Shown here: one piece after another, positions 25,853 to 34,192 of the stretch
Layout of the letters: the number at the start of each line of letters is the position of its first letter
How positions within the stretch are numbered: the stretch's first letter is position 1
Origin: DASXVX01 sp036504075
GTDB lineage: Bacteria; Bacillota; Sulfobacillia; Symbiobacteriales; Symbiobacteriaceae
Direction of reading: 5' to 3'
DNA length: 64,000 nucleotides
NCBI GenBank assembly: GCA_036504075.1
Contig: DASXVX010000098.1
Location: forward strand, 1 to 64,000
Made by a program: the position numbers and the translations under genes
Notes under the pieces: model-generated
The model's database searches: none
Told to the model about the DNA's origin: nothing
What the model saw: only the letters and a program-made list of their open reading frames with translations

Positions 25853-27670
25853 ATGGCTGATTTTCATCAGGAAGAGGAACTGGAGAAAGCATATGATTCA
25901 CGCCTGATGGCCCGGCTTCTGTCGTACGCAAAGCCGTTCTGGCCGTCGATTCTGGACTGTGTGGTGCTGTTGGGCGGCTCGGCCGCCGCAGAGTTGGTTC
26001 GGCCCTATGTCCTCAGGCTGGCGATCGACAACTACCTGACGCCAGGCGTGAACTCCCCGGAGGCCCGAGCCGGGCTCGTGCGGCTGGCGCTCCTGCTCGG
26101 GGGCGCTCTTGTGGTGGGCTTTGTCATCAACTACGGGCAAGTCCAGTTGCTCCAGTACACCGGACAGCTGATCATCTACAACATCCGCAAGGAAGTATTC
26201 GGGCACCTGCAGCGCTTGCACCTCAAGTTTTTTGACGCCAACCCGGCCGGCCGACTGGTGACTCGGGTGACCAACGACACGGAGACGCTGAACGAAATGT
26301 ACACGTCCGTGCTGGTCAACCTGTTCCGAGATTTGTTCATGCTCATCGGCGTCGCGATCGTCATGTTCCGGACGGACGTCCGGCTGGCGCTGATTTCGCT
26401 TTCGCTGCTGCCGGTCATCGCCCTCTACAGCCTCTGGTTCATGAAAAAGGCCCGGGCGGCCTGGCGGGACGTGCGGGTACGGCTGGCCCGCATCAACGCC
26501 TTTCTGGCTGAGCACATCAACGGCATGAAAGTCGTCCAGTTGTTCGCCCGGGAAGCGAAAACTCTCGGCGAGTTCCAGGCTGAAAACGACGGCTACTTCC
26601 AGGCGTCGTGGGCGCAGTTGATGGTCTGGGCGGTGTTCCGGCCGGTGCTGGACGTAATCGCGAACCTGGCCATTTGCATGGTGCTCTGGTTCGGGGGCGC
26701 CCGGGCGCTGACCGGCAACGTCTCCTTCGGCGTGCTGGTCCTCTTCGTCGCGCTGGTCCGGCAGTTCTTCGAACCGCTGATGGCCCTGGCGGAGAAGTTC
26801 AACATCATGCAGTCCGCCATGGCCTCGTCGGAGCGGCTGTTCAAGCTGTTGGACACGGCGCCGGCGGTCCTCGACCCGGCGTCACCACGACCGTTAGGCC
26901 GGGTCCGGGGCGAAGTGGAATTCAAAAACGTCTGGTTCGCCTATGACAACGACGAATGGGTGCTGCGGGACGTCAGCTTCAAAGCGGAACCGGGGCAGAC
27001 CATCGCGTTCGTGGGGCACACGGGGGCCGGCAAGTCCTCTATCATTAACCTGCTCTCCCGTTTCTACGATGTGCAGAAAGGCGAAGTGCTGGTCGACGGG
27101 GTGAACGTTTCCGACGCAGCCCAGCAGGACCTGCGGCAGAACGTAGGGCTGGTCGCGCAGGACGTCTTCCTCTTTACGGGGGATATTCGTTCCAACATCC
27201 GGCTGGGGAATGCGTCCATCTCGGACGCCCGGCTGCGGGAAGCAGCCCGGACCGTGGAAGCCGACCCGTTCATCCGGCAGTTGCCCAGCGGGTACGACGA
27301 ACCGGTGGTGGAGCGCGGGGCGACGCTTTCCGCCGGCCAGCGTCAACTGGTCAGCTTTGCCCGGGCGCTGGCTTTCGATCCGGCGATTCTGGTGCTCGAC
27401 GAGGCGACCGCCTCCATCGACTCGGAAACGGAAGCCGTCATCCAGCGGGCGCTGCGGAAGCTGACGCAAGGCCGGACGACGTTTATTGTGGCGCACCGGC
27501 TCTCCACCATTCAGCATGCGGACCAGATTGTGGTGCTGCACAAGGGGCGGATCCGGGAGCGCGGCATGCACTCCGAACTGTTGGCCATGCAAGGGCTGTA
27601 CTACAAGCTCTGGCGACTGCAGTTTGAGGAGCAGGCGGAAGCCCAGGCAGCGGCGGAGGCGGCTGGATAG
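25853..27670 (+). CDS. ABC exporter half-transporter, catalytic partner subunit
   Basis: A 605-residue membrane-ATPase fusion with Walker A GHTGAGKSS, signature LSAGQRQL and Walker B ILVLDEATAS with the catalytic Glu. The signature has Ala where Gly is usual, which pairs logically with the degenerate Walker B of the neighbour. It is separated from the first subunit by nine bases and starts at an ATG behind AGGAGG, so both are cotranslated and should form one heterodimeric exporter. Confidence 0.9.
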   Translation: MADFHQEEELEKAYDSRLMARLLSYAKPFWPSILDCVVLLGGSAAAELVRPYVLRLAIDNYLTPGVNSPEARAGLVRLALLLGGALVVGFVINYGQVQLLQYTGQLIIYNIRKEVFGHLQRLHLKFFDANPAGRLVTRVTNDTETLNEMYTSVLVNLFRDLFMLIGVAIVMFRTDVRLALISLSLLPVIALYSLWFMKKARAAWRDVRVRLARINAFLAEHINGMKVVQLFAREAKTLGEFQAENDGYFQASWAQLMVWAVFRPVLDVIANLAICMVLWFGGARALTGNVSFGVLVLFVALVRQFFEPLMALAEKFNIMQSAMASSERLFKLLDTAPAVLDPASPRPLGRVRGEVEFKNVWFAYDNDEWVLRDVSFKAEPGQTIAFVGHTGAGKSSIINLLSRFYDVQKGEVLVDGVNVSDAAQQDLRQNVGLVAQDVFLFTGDIRSNIRLGNASISDARLREAARTVEADPFIRQLPSGYDEPVVERGATLSAGQRQLVSFARALAFDPAILVLDEATASIDSETEAVIQRALRKLTQGRTTFIVAHRLSTIQHADQIVVLHKGRIRERGMHSELLAMQGLYYKLWRLQFEEQAEAQAAAEAAG

Positions 27671-27768
27671 TTAGACAGTTAATTCTTTAATATTTGGCAG
27701 TTCCGAAGGGGCTGCCTCTTGTTTTTGGACCGCGGCACGGGTACTGTTTGGTCAGGAGGTGTCCGCGG

Positions 27769-28791
27769 ATGGAAATGACGTGGCAGAAGACAGACCCGAC
27801 AATGCGGCTGACTGACGCGGCCCGGGCTGTCGCTCCGTTCCGGTGTAGCCTGGAGGAAGCCCAGGCCTGGTGCAACTTCCTGGTTCTTCGTCCCGAAGTG
27901 CTGCCGGCAGGCTGCACACTCACCCAGGCCGTGCTGCGGCCGGAGCAGCCGCCCGGGCGGCCCGCAGGTCTGGATCCGGCGGCATACGGCTGGCCGGGCC
28001 AGGGCGAGGCCAACTACGCCACGGTCCGGTGCGTGATGGAAGGCCCGGGGCGCCGGCTGCGGCTCAAGCAATTCCTGTACGACTATGACCTGGTGCCTGC
28101 GGCGGGCATCGCCAACCTGTGGGGACAGGGCCAGGTCGTCCTCCATCCGGGTCCGGAGACGCCGGCCTTCACCGGTCGCGACTACAAAGAGCTGGTGGGC
28201 GCCTGCGCGGAGCGGTTCCGGACGACGGTGGAACTGCGGGTCGAAGCGGGGACCTTTGAGCCATCGGAATTGGCCGCTGTACTGCACGGGTTGACGCCGG
28301 CGGTACCAGCGGCGGAGCCGGTCATCACGGGGGCCTCCTGGATGGACCTCAGCTACTTCCGCCGTTATCGGCTGGGGCATGAAGCGGTGCCGCTGGGCTA
28401 CTTCAACTTCCGCCGCAAGCTTGGCGACGAGCCGCGCCGGCCGGCGAGTCCGGCCGAGGCGCAGGAACTGCTTGGCGCGGCCCCGCCGGCCGCTCCGCCG
28501 GGGTTCCGGCTGGACGGCGTAGCGGTGTGCCAGGCGGCGAGCTATCAGGAGGCGGAAGTCCATTACTACGATGGCAAGCATCGCCGGATTGGCCTCCTGC
28601 TCATAAAGCCGGCGCTCGATCGGCAACCGGAACGCTCGCCCAGGCACCCGGCGGACTGGTACGCAGGGGGATACGCCGAAGGCGTCAGCAGCAGGGAGTT
28701 CTGGTGGTCGCCGGTGCACGATGTGATGGCCGGGGCTTTTGGCTTGCCCGGCGTCACCAAGGCGGAACTGTTGCTGCTCCGGCGGGCGTAG
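27769..28791 (+). CDS. Hypothetical cytosolic protein (340 residues)
   Basis: A soluble protein behind an excellent ribosome site (AGGAGGT, eight bases before ATG 27769). It contains recognisable segments WCNFLVLRPEVLPAGCTLTQ and YATVRCVMEGPGRRLRLKQF, and two Cys near the N-terminus, but I match it to no family. A terminator follows directly. Position after the ABC exporter does not by itself indicate a shared function. Confidence 0.65.
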   Translation: MEMTWQKTDPTMRLTDAARAVAPFRCSLEEAQAWCNFLVLRPEVLPAGCTLTQAVLRPEQPPGRPAGLDPAAYGWPGQGEANYATVRCVMEGPGRRLRLKQFLYDYDLVPAAGIANLWGQGQVVLHPGPETPAFTGRDYKELVGACAERFRTTVELRVEAGTFEPSELAAVLHGLTPAVPAAEPVITGASWMDLSYFRRYRLGHEAVPLGYFNFRRKLGDEPRRPASPAEAQELLGAAPPAAPPGFRLDGVAVCQAASYQEAEVHYYDGKHRRIGLLLIKPALDRQPERSPRHPADWYAGGYAEGVSSREFWWSPVHDVMAGAFGLPGVTKAELLLLRRA

Positions 28792-28827
28792 CTTGCTTGC
28801 CACGGTCACCCGGCCGGAAAATAGCAC

Positions 28828-28861
28828 CAGGGGGCAGTCCCGCCAAAAGGACTGCCCCCTG
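28828..28861. terminator. Bidirectional terminator between the 340-residue gene and the bacilliredoxin gene
   Basis: Perfect 13-base arms CAGGGGGCAGTCC and GGACTGCCCCCTG (28828-28840, 28849-28861) with an 8-nt loop, located between two convergent genes. Confidence 0.8.
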
Positions 28862-28888
28862 CCTATGCTCGGGTCCGACGACGGACGC

Positions 28889-29239
28889 TCAGGCCCGCCC
28901 CGTCGCCGCCACCTTTAACGCAGCCGCCGTGATGCCCCAGTGGGAATCGTGCCAGACTCCCTTGCCGTTCTTGATCAACAGCGCCTGCGGACTCTCGTGC
29001 CGGACGCCGGCCCGCTCGGCCAGCGCCAGGGAAATCGGGCGTTCTTCGATCACCCGGACCCAGGCGGGGGTCACGTTTGCAGCCTCCGGCGATGCCAGGA
29101 ACTCCGCCCACCCACGGTGAGCAGCCGCCGAGACGGGTCAGGTGGTGGAGTGTTTGAAGAGCAGGACAGGCCTCTGGTGCGACTCCGCCAGAATCGCGTC
29201 CAGATCGCCCACGGTCATCAGTTGTTTCGCAGCCGGCAT
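28889..29239 (-). CDS. Probable selenocysteine-containing YtxJ/BrxC-type bacilliredoxin
   Basis: Read through one in-frame UGA (29138-29140, codon 34), this frame encodes 116 residues that match the YtxJ family end to end: FKHSTT-U-PVSAAA, then VRVIEERPIS, then ERAGVRHESPQALLIKNGKG and VWHDSHWGIT. In Cys homologues the active-site motif reads HSTTCP, so the UGA falls exactly on the redox Cys. A hairpin with G in its loop begins 15 nt after the UGA. The ATG at 29239 has AGGAGGT ten bases upstream and the far end is capped by a terminator. Monothiol bacilliredoxins act in thiol redox control. A simple nonsense mutation cannot be excluded without finding selA/selB/selC elsewhere. Confidence 0.75.
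29106..29122 (-). promoter_or_regulatory. Candidate bacterial SECIS element
   Basis: Directly downstream of the UGA, GCUCACC pairs with GGUGGGC (seven pairs, one G-U) around a three-base GUG loop. The loop starts 22 nt after the UGA and has G in its first position, which fits the loose bacterial SECIS rules of distance and loop G. Confidence 0.55.
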
Positions 29240-29391
29240 TTCTTGCGGAACCTCCTTCGCAGACAGTTCGTCATACCTTCAGTCCCCGGTAACCGTGCTC
29301 GGGATACGGACTGCGGTTGCCGGTTCTCTGCTGCGTCGTTCCGTCGTAAGTTTCAGGTGGCCGGAAAGGAGCAGCGGAAAGGAGTGGATTT

Positions 29392-29427
29392 TGATATGAT
29401 TCAACTGTCCGATTATCGCACGGACAG
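29392..29427 (+). promoter_or_regulatory. Extended -10 promoter with an overlapping inverted repeat
   Basis: TGA-TATGAT (29392-29400) forms an extended -10 element. Just downstream lies the inverted repeat CTGTCCG / CGGACAG (29405-29411, 29421-29427), placed where a repressor or a leader hairpin would act. It is upstream of a 13-residue reading frame and the lipoprotein gene. The rest of the 29240-29391 gap shows nothing I can name. Confidence 0.4.
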
Positions 29428-29440
29428 GAGGAATCGCACC

Positions 29441-29482
29441 ATGAATCTCCCGCTGTTGTCGGACGCCGGCACGGCATTATGA
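29441..29482 (+). CDS. Possible 13-residue leader peptide
   Basis: ATG with AGGAGG nine bases upstream, product MNLPLLSDAGTAL, stop at 29480-29482. It lies between the promoter/operator above and the lipoprotein gene. The composition has no run of a single amino acid, so classical attenuation is not evident. Existence rests on the ribosome site alone. Confidence 0.3.
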   Translation: MNLPLLSDAGTAL

Positions 29483-29570
29483 TTCCGTTCCCGCAGCAAG
29501 AAGTTCGTTTGGTCGGCCTGCCGATCAGTGAATCCTTCCGAGAGGCGGCCGCAGGAAAGGAGTAGGTTTG

Positions 29571-30008
29571 GTGAAGTTCCGATTGAGGCTCTGGCTTCTG
29601 TCACTCACGCTCATCGTCGCGATCCTGTCCGGGTGCAGTCTGACCAAAGAACCGCCCAAAGTGGGCACCGTCACGCTGACCGATCAGGTGGACTCGTCCA
29701 CGAAGGCGGCCAAAACCGCCCTGACGGGCTTTCCGAAAGGTACCAGGCTCATGTACGTCTCCGTCCAGGTGCTGAATCCCCGGAAGGGTACCAAAGTCGA
29801 AGTACACTGGTTCTATGATAAGGACAGCAATGGTCAGTACAATCGGGTGGATGCGGCGGATGTGACATTCGACACGGCCAGCCGCGACCGATACGCGGCC
29901 TTCAGTTTGGAAGCGGCCAACCCCCCTTTCCCCCCCGGCGCCTACTCGGTGCAGGTCTTCCTGGACGGCCAACAGGTCAGGGAACTAAAGTTCAAAGTGG
30001 AGCCATAA
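29571..30008 (+). CDS. Small lipoprotein of unknown function (145 residues)
   Basis: Starts at a GTG behind AAAGGAG. The N-terminus is a lipoprotein signal with lipobox ILSGC (Cys22), followed by a compact domain of beta character with segments PKGTRLMYVSVQVLNPRKGT and PPFPPGAYSVQVFLDGQQVR. It should sit on the outer face of the cytoplasmic membrane. The fold resembles small immunoglobulin-like lipoprotein domains, but no family can be named. Confidence 0.7.
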   Translation: MKFRLRLWLLSLTLIVAILSGCSLTKEPPKVGTVTLTDQVDSSTKAAKTALTGFPKGTRLMYVSVQVLNPRKGTKVEVHWFYDKDSNGQYNRVDAADVTFDTASRDRYAAFSLEAANPPFPPGAYSVQVFLDGQQVRELKFKVEP

Positions 30009-30012
30009 CCAG

Positions 30013-30051
30013 CGGGCCGCCCGGGTTCACGAATGAACCTGAGGCGGCCCG
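30013..30051. terminator. Terminator between the lipoprotein and GNAT genes
   Basis: Two stacked stems (CGGGCCGCC/GGCGGCCCG and CGGGTTC/GAACCTG) with a 6-nt loop, followed by TCTTTG. It overlaps the last codons of the convergent GNAT gene. Confidence 0.75.
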
Positions 30052-30677
30052 TCTTTGTGGCGCATCATGATGAGCCAGTCGCCCTGAGCGTCCCGGGCCC
30101 GACCGACCGCCTCAAAGCCAAGGCGTGTGTAGACCGCCAACGCGGGCGTGTTTTCCGGGCGGACTTCCAGCCGGACCGGTTTGGCGCCGATGCGGTCCAG
30201 CCGCTCCAGCCCCATGCTGCAGAGCCGCTTGGCGAGGCCCCGCCCCTGGTGCTCCGGGTGGACGGCCACGGAGAGAATGCGGGCTTCGGCCTGTAGCTCC
30301 GGGTCTTCCCGGTCGCTGGCCCAAAAGTCCAGTTTGTTGGCCACGATGGCCCGGACCGGCGCCAGGCCGATGCCGAAACGCCCCGTGACCCAGCGCCAGA
30401 ACCAGCGGAGCGCAAAGCCCTCCGACACCGCCACCCGCTTCAGTTTGCTGGTGCGGGCGGGGGCGAAAATATAGCCGGCGATCTCCCCTCTGCCGGCTTC
30501 AGCCACGAAAAAGCCTTCGGGCTCAGCGGCCAGGCAGAGCGCGAACGGTTCCGCTACGACATCCGGTGGGGGCGATTGGGCGAAGTAGTGTGCAACGCTT
30601 TGCGGGAAAGCTGCGGCGAAGACCCGGGCCACACCCGTCAGATCCGACGAGCGGGCCGGCCGGTATTCGTAACGCAA
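30027..30677 (-). CDS. GNAT family N-acetyltransferase
   Basis: A 216-residue acetyltransferase with the acetyl-CoA binding motif A in ILSVAVHPEHQGRGLAKRLC and motif B in ENTPALAVYTRLGFEAVGRA. The substrate is unknown. Translation starts at a TTG; its ribosome site GGGAGGTGA contains the stop codon of the upstream PIG-L gene, so the two are translationally coupled. Confidence 0.88.
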   Translation of the reverse strand: MRYEYRPARSSDLTGVARVFAAAFPQSVAHYFAQSPPPDVVAEPFALCLAAEPEGFFVAEAGRGEIAGYIFAPARTSKLKRVAVSEGFALRWFWRWVTGRFGIGLAPVRAIVANKLDFWASDREDPELQAEARILSVAVHPEHQGRGLAKRLCSMGLERLDRIGAKPVRLEVRPENTPALAVYTRLGFEAVGRARDAQGDWLIMMRHKDGPPQVHS

Positions 30678-30686
30678 AAAGCGGCG

Positions 30687-32147
30687 TCACCTCCCGTCCA
30701 GAGATATGGGGCGCCAGGCCGAACGGTCAATCGGAATCGTATTGGCGCGGGTTTCGGCGTTGATCATCATCGTTTCGGGGCTGCCCAGAATGTCCAGCGG
30801 CACGGACATCCGGAGCCATGTCCCCTGGGCATCGCTCTGCACGCCCTCCCGGCCGAGTTGCGCCGGCCAGTTGTCCGTGCGATGGGAGCCGTCCGGCAGC
30901 ACCGTCACCGAAGTCAGTCCGCTCCAGCCGGAGGCTGACTTGAATCCCCGCAGGTTAAACCGGGCCTCCGACGGTCGGGCCGGCTTGGCGGCCAACTCGG
31001 CGGCCAGGAAGAGCCGGGTCCCGTCGGTGGCGGCCCAGACGCTGAGCAGGTCGGCCCCCCGCTCCATCTCCCGGGCCATCGTGTCGGCCCGGGGGTCGGT
31101 GATTACCTGGGTCCAGGGCGACTCCCGCCAGGGTGGCGAAGACGTCCCCGGGTGTACCCCCGGCGAATGAATCGCCTGCCCCGGCTGGACGACGTAGGCC
31201 CGGTCGATGGAGCCGAACAACTCGTTGGTGCGGACGAAGCTTTCCATGTACCGGCGGAGCATCGCCACCTGGGTTGCGTAGGCCCGGACAGCCTTGTATT
31301 TCGTGTCAACCTCGTCCGGCGTCAGCGGTTCCTGCCGCCAGATGGTCATGCCGCCCGCCAGGGACTCCGGCGGCAGGAGTCCGCCGTAAGGCCGGTAGCC
31401 CTTGGGCGCCGGCCAGTCGCCCCGGTGCACGAGGTACAGCCACTCCGCTGGTGGAATCCAATTGGGGTCGGTCCGCCGGAGTTGTTCCAGGGCGGCTTGC
31501 GTGAAATTCGAAAGCCCCCAGTGATCCACATGCGCCTCATTCGGATGCGGATAGACCACCAGCGCCGGCTTCAACTGCCTGAGCAGGTCGGTCAGCTCTT
31601 TCACCAACTCGTCGCCGGCGTACGGCGCGCCAGGCTGGTAGGCCTCGCTGTACGGCACCCGGGTGGCGCCGGTAGAAATGCTGGTGCAGGGCTGCAGGGC
31701 GCTCCAGCAGTCTTTCCAGAGCCGGTCCAGCCCCTTGTCGGGAAACCCGAGGAAAATCAGCTTGTCGGGCGGCAGCCCCAGCGTCTGGAGCGCCGTCCGG
31801 CTCTCTTGTAGCCGCTCGCGGCCGAATGCCACCATCTGTCCAGGGGGGAGATTTACCCGGCGGAAGCGGAGTTCCGCCGCCTCTTTGAATCCATCCCCCG
31901 CGGTCGCCAGTATGACCGTGGTCGGGATGCCCCGGTCCTGGAGTTGCTGAATCAGCCCGCCCGTGGCCAGGGCCTCGTCGTCCGGATGGGGCACCAGCAC
32001 CACCGTCGGGCCGGCCTGCATCTCGAGCCGGGTGAGTGGCGCCAGGCGGGGCGTGGGCGGAAAGACATAGGTCCAGGCGCCCCAGACGGTCAGTACGCCC
32101 AGCGCCAACCAGACCCGCCGTGGCATTCGCCGCTTCCGTCCCGACAT
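30687..32147 (-). CDS. PIG-L family deacetylase with membrane anchor
   Basis: A 486-residue protein: an N-terminal transmembrane anchor (WLALGVLTVWGAWTYVF), then a PIG-L/LmbE deacetylase domain with PHPDDEA and the second metal ligand region YPHPNEAHVDHWG, and a C-terminal region of about 170 residues that looks like a separate beta domain. Members remove acetyl groups from N-acetylglucosamine conjugates (for example bacillithiol or mycothiol precursors) or from lipids. The anchor suggests extracytoplasmic action. It starts at ATG 32147 behind GGAGGTGAT. The bacillithiol link is attractive because a bacilliredoxin gene lies nearby, but it is not shown. Confidence 0.82.
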   Translation of the reverse strand: MSGRKRRMPRRVWLALGVLTVWGAWTYVFPPTPRLAPLTRLEMQAGPTVVLVPHPDDEALATGGLIQQLQDRGIPTTVILATAGDGFKEAAELRFRRVNLPPGQMVAFGRERLQESRTALQTLGLPPDKLIFLGFPDKGLDRLWKDCWSALQPCTSISTGATRVPYSEAYQPGAPYAGDELVKELTDLLRQLKPALVVYPHPNEAHVDHWGLSNFTQAALEQLRRTDPNWIPPAEWLYLVHRGDWPAPKGYRPYGGLLPPESLAGGMTIWRQEPLTPDEVDTKYKAVRAYATQVAMLRRYMESFVRTNELFGSIDRAYVVQPGQAIHSPGVHPGTSSPPWRESPWTQVITDPRADTMAREMERGADLLSVWAATDGTRLFLAAELAAKPARPSEARFNLRGFKSASGWSGLTSVTVLPDGSHRTDNWPAQLGREGVQSDAQGTWLRMSVPLDILGSPETMMINAETRANTIPIDRSAWRPISLDGR

Positions 32148-32289
32148 GGCATCACCTCCAGTCTGCCCATTTCATTATCTATTGTATGGGACCCGCGACT
32201 TCCGAGCAAGCAACTGCGAATTGAATGAGCAGGGCCGGCCGAAATCCATGCGCCGCATTGTCGCCGAACGCCTTGACCGGGGCGGACGG

Positions 32290-32319
32290 TTGACATAGGA
32301 TAAGGCTAGTAGGTAACTC
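32290..32319 (+). promoter_or_regulatory. Candidate promoter of the first NitT/TauT-type ABC operon
   Basis: TTGACA (32290-32295), 18-nt spacer, TAACTC (32314-32319). It begins a leader of roughly 140 bases that contains a terminator hairpin before the first gene. Confidence 0.45.
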
Positions 32320-32351
32320 ACGAGACGGAGCAAGGCGGAGGCCGCGAGCCA

Positions 32352-32374
32352 CGACCTTCCAGCGGGGAAGGTCG
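32352..32374 (+). terminator. Leader terminator (attenuator) upstream of the ABC permease gene
   Basis: CGACCTTCC / GGAAGGTCG with a 5-nt loop, then CTTTTGTTTT: a strong intrinsic terminator about 100 bases before the first start codon. The 30-40 bases before it are G/A-rich and could form an alternative structure. I match the leader to no known riboswitch class. Alternatively it ends a small RNA. Confidence 0.7.
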
Positions 32375-32471
32375 CTTTTGTTTTGCCACTATTCGGGCGA
32401 TGAGAGGGGGTGCGCCAGGGTGTCCAGTATTTCGGGCGATGGCAGTCCACGACGAAGAGGGAGGCTAACCG

Positions 32472-34178
32472 ATGCTCACAAAGTCCAATATGGCACCCCG
32501 CCGGTGGCAGGCCGATGCCCTGGTCGCCGGCGGCCTGGTCGCAGCCCTCTACGGGCTGATGCACCTCAGTTCATTCGCACCGGATGCCTACACGTCCACA
32601 GCTGTTGACCTGGGCGTGCGGCATCTGCCGTATTTCGCTGTTCGTTCCGTGCTCCGGATGCTGGCAGCGTACGGCCTGTCCCTGCTGTTTACGCTGACCT
32701 ACGGTTACGTCGCCGCATACAACCGCCGGGCTGAACGGATCATGTTGCCGGTCCTGGACATTCTCCAGTCGATTCCGGTGCTCTCCTTCATGCCCTCGGT
32801 AGTTCTGGCGCTGGTAGCCCTGTTTCCGCGCGCCCCCCACGTGGGGCAGGAACTCGCCTCGATCGTGCTGATTTTTACCGGCCAGGCCTGGAACATGACC
32901 TTCAGCTACTACTATTCGCTAAAGTCCATCCCGGCAGAACTGCGGGAGGCGGCGGCCATCCAGCAGATGAACGGCTGGCAGCGCCTCCGGACGCTCGAAC
33001 TCCCCAGCGCAGCGGTGGGTCTCGTCTGGAACTCCATGATGTCCTGGGCGGGCGGCTGGTTCTTCCTCATGGCCTGCGAAATGCTGACCCTGGGCAACAG
33101 CCAGTTTACCCTGCCCGGCCTCGGCAGCTACATGCAGGCTGCCGCCAACGCGGGCGATGCGAAAGCGATGACGTTCGGCCTGTCCACCCTGATTTTCGTG
33201 ATTGTGCTGTTGGACCAACTGGTTTGGCGGCCGATCGTCGCGTGGGCCGACAAGTTCAAGGTGGAGTTGGTCAATTCCGGCACGCCACCCCGTTCAGTCG
33301 TGCTGACCGTGCTGCGCCGCTCGCAGATGATCGAATGGTTGAGCCTGCACATCTTCATGCCACTGGACGAGAAACTGGACGGACTGGTGAACGCCTGGCT
33401 GGGCCGGCCGAAGGATGAATCGCCCGGGCCGGTGCGCACCACCTTCTCATACGTGCTCACGGCCGCTGCCGGTCTGGCGGTGTTGCTGGGCCTCTGGAAA
33501 GGGATTACGCTCCTGGCGCAACTGCCGCTCTCGGTGGTGGGGGATCTGGCCCTGGCCGCAGGCGCCTCCTTCTTGCGAGTCACGGCGGCCATCGTGATTG
33601 GTCTGGCCTGGACGATTCCCGTGGGCGTCGCCATTGGCAGCAACCCCCGGCTTTCGGCCTACCTGCAGCCGGTGACGCAGATTGCCGCGTCCGTGCCGGC
33701 CACCGCCCTGTTCCCCATGGTGCTGTTGGTTCTGCTGCCGTTGCCGTTCGGCATGAACTGGGCGGCCGTGGCGCTGCTGCTCCTCGGCACCCAGTGGTAC
33801 CTGCTCTTTAACGTCATCGCCGGCGCATCGGGCATTCCGGCCGACTTGAAAGAGACCGGCGCCGTTTTCCAGCTCACCCGGTGGGAAAAGTGGCGGACGC
33901 TGATTCTCCCGGCGATTTTCCCGCAGTTGGTCACGGGTCTCGTGACCGCCTCCGGCGGCGCCTGGAACGCCACGATTGTGGCGGAATACCAGCCGTTCCA
34001 TGGGGCGATTCACAAGACCATCGGCCTGGGCGCCACCATCGCCGACGCCACCAGCGCCGGCAACTTCCCGCTGCTGCTCGCCGCCACCATTGTGCTGGCC
34101 GCCCTGGTGGTCTCGATCAACCGGCTGGTCTGGCGGCGGCTTTATCGCCTGGCCGAAAGCCGGTATAGCCTGCTGTGA
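32472..34178 (+). CDS. NitT/TauT-type ABC permease, two fused permease domains
   Basis: A 568-residue membrane protein containing two complete binding-protein-dependent permease domains. Each has its EAA-type loop: REAAAIQQMNGWQRLRTLEL in the N-terminal half and KETGAVFQLTRWEKWRTLIL in the C-terminal half. Single-chain two-domain permeases of this kind occur in the nitrate/sulfonate/bicarbonate family together with an ATPase that has an extra C-terminal domain, as found next door. ATG 32472 follows GAGGGAGG. Substrate unknown; sulfur compounds are favoured by the neighbourhood. Confidence 0.85.
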   Translation: MLTKSNMAPRRWQADALVAGGLVAALYGLMHLSSFAPDAYTSTAVDLGVRHLPYFAVRSVLRMLAAYGLSLLFTLTYGYVAAYNRRAERIMLPVLDILQSIPVLSFMPSVVLALVALFPRAPHVGQELASIVLIFTGQAWNMTFSYYYSLKSIPAELREAAAIQQMNGWQRLRTLELPSAAVGLVWNSMMSWAGGWFFLMACEMLTLGNSQFTLPGLGSYMQAAANAGDAKAMTFGLSTLIFVIVLLDQLVWRPIVAWADKFKVELVNSGTPPRSVVLTVLRRSQMIEWLSLHIFMPLDEKLDGLVNAWLGRPKDESPGPVRTTFSYVLTAAAGLAVLLGLWKGITLLAQLPLSVVGDLALAAGASFLRVTAAIVIGLAWTIPVGVAIGSNPRLSAYLQPVTQIAASVPATALFPMVLLVLLPLPFGMNWAAVALLLLGTQWYLLFNVIAGASGIPADLKETGAVFQLTRWEKWRTLILPAIFPQLVTGLVTASGGAWNATIVAEYQPFHGAIHKTIGLGATIADATSAGNFPLLLAATIVLAALVVSINRLVWRRLYRLAESRYSLL

Positions 34179-34192
34179 AAGGAGTGGTCCCC

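Noticed and set aside
28889..29074. 61-residue protein starting at a GTG within the bacilliredoxin gene
   Set aside because: It would lack the active site and has no ribosome site; the family match continues upstream through the UGA to a good start.
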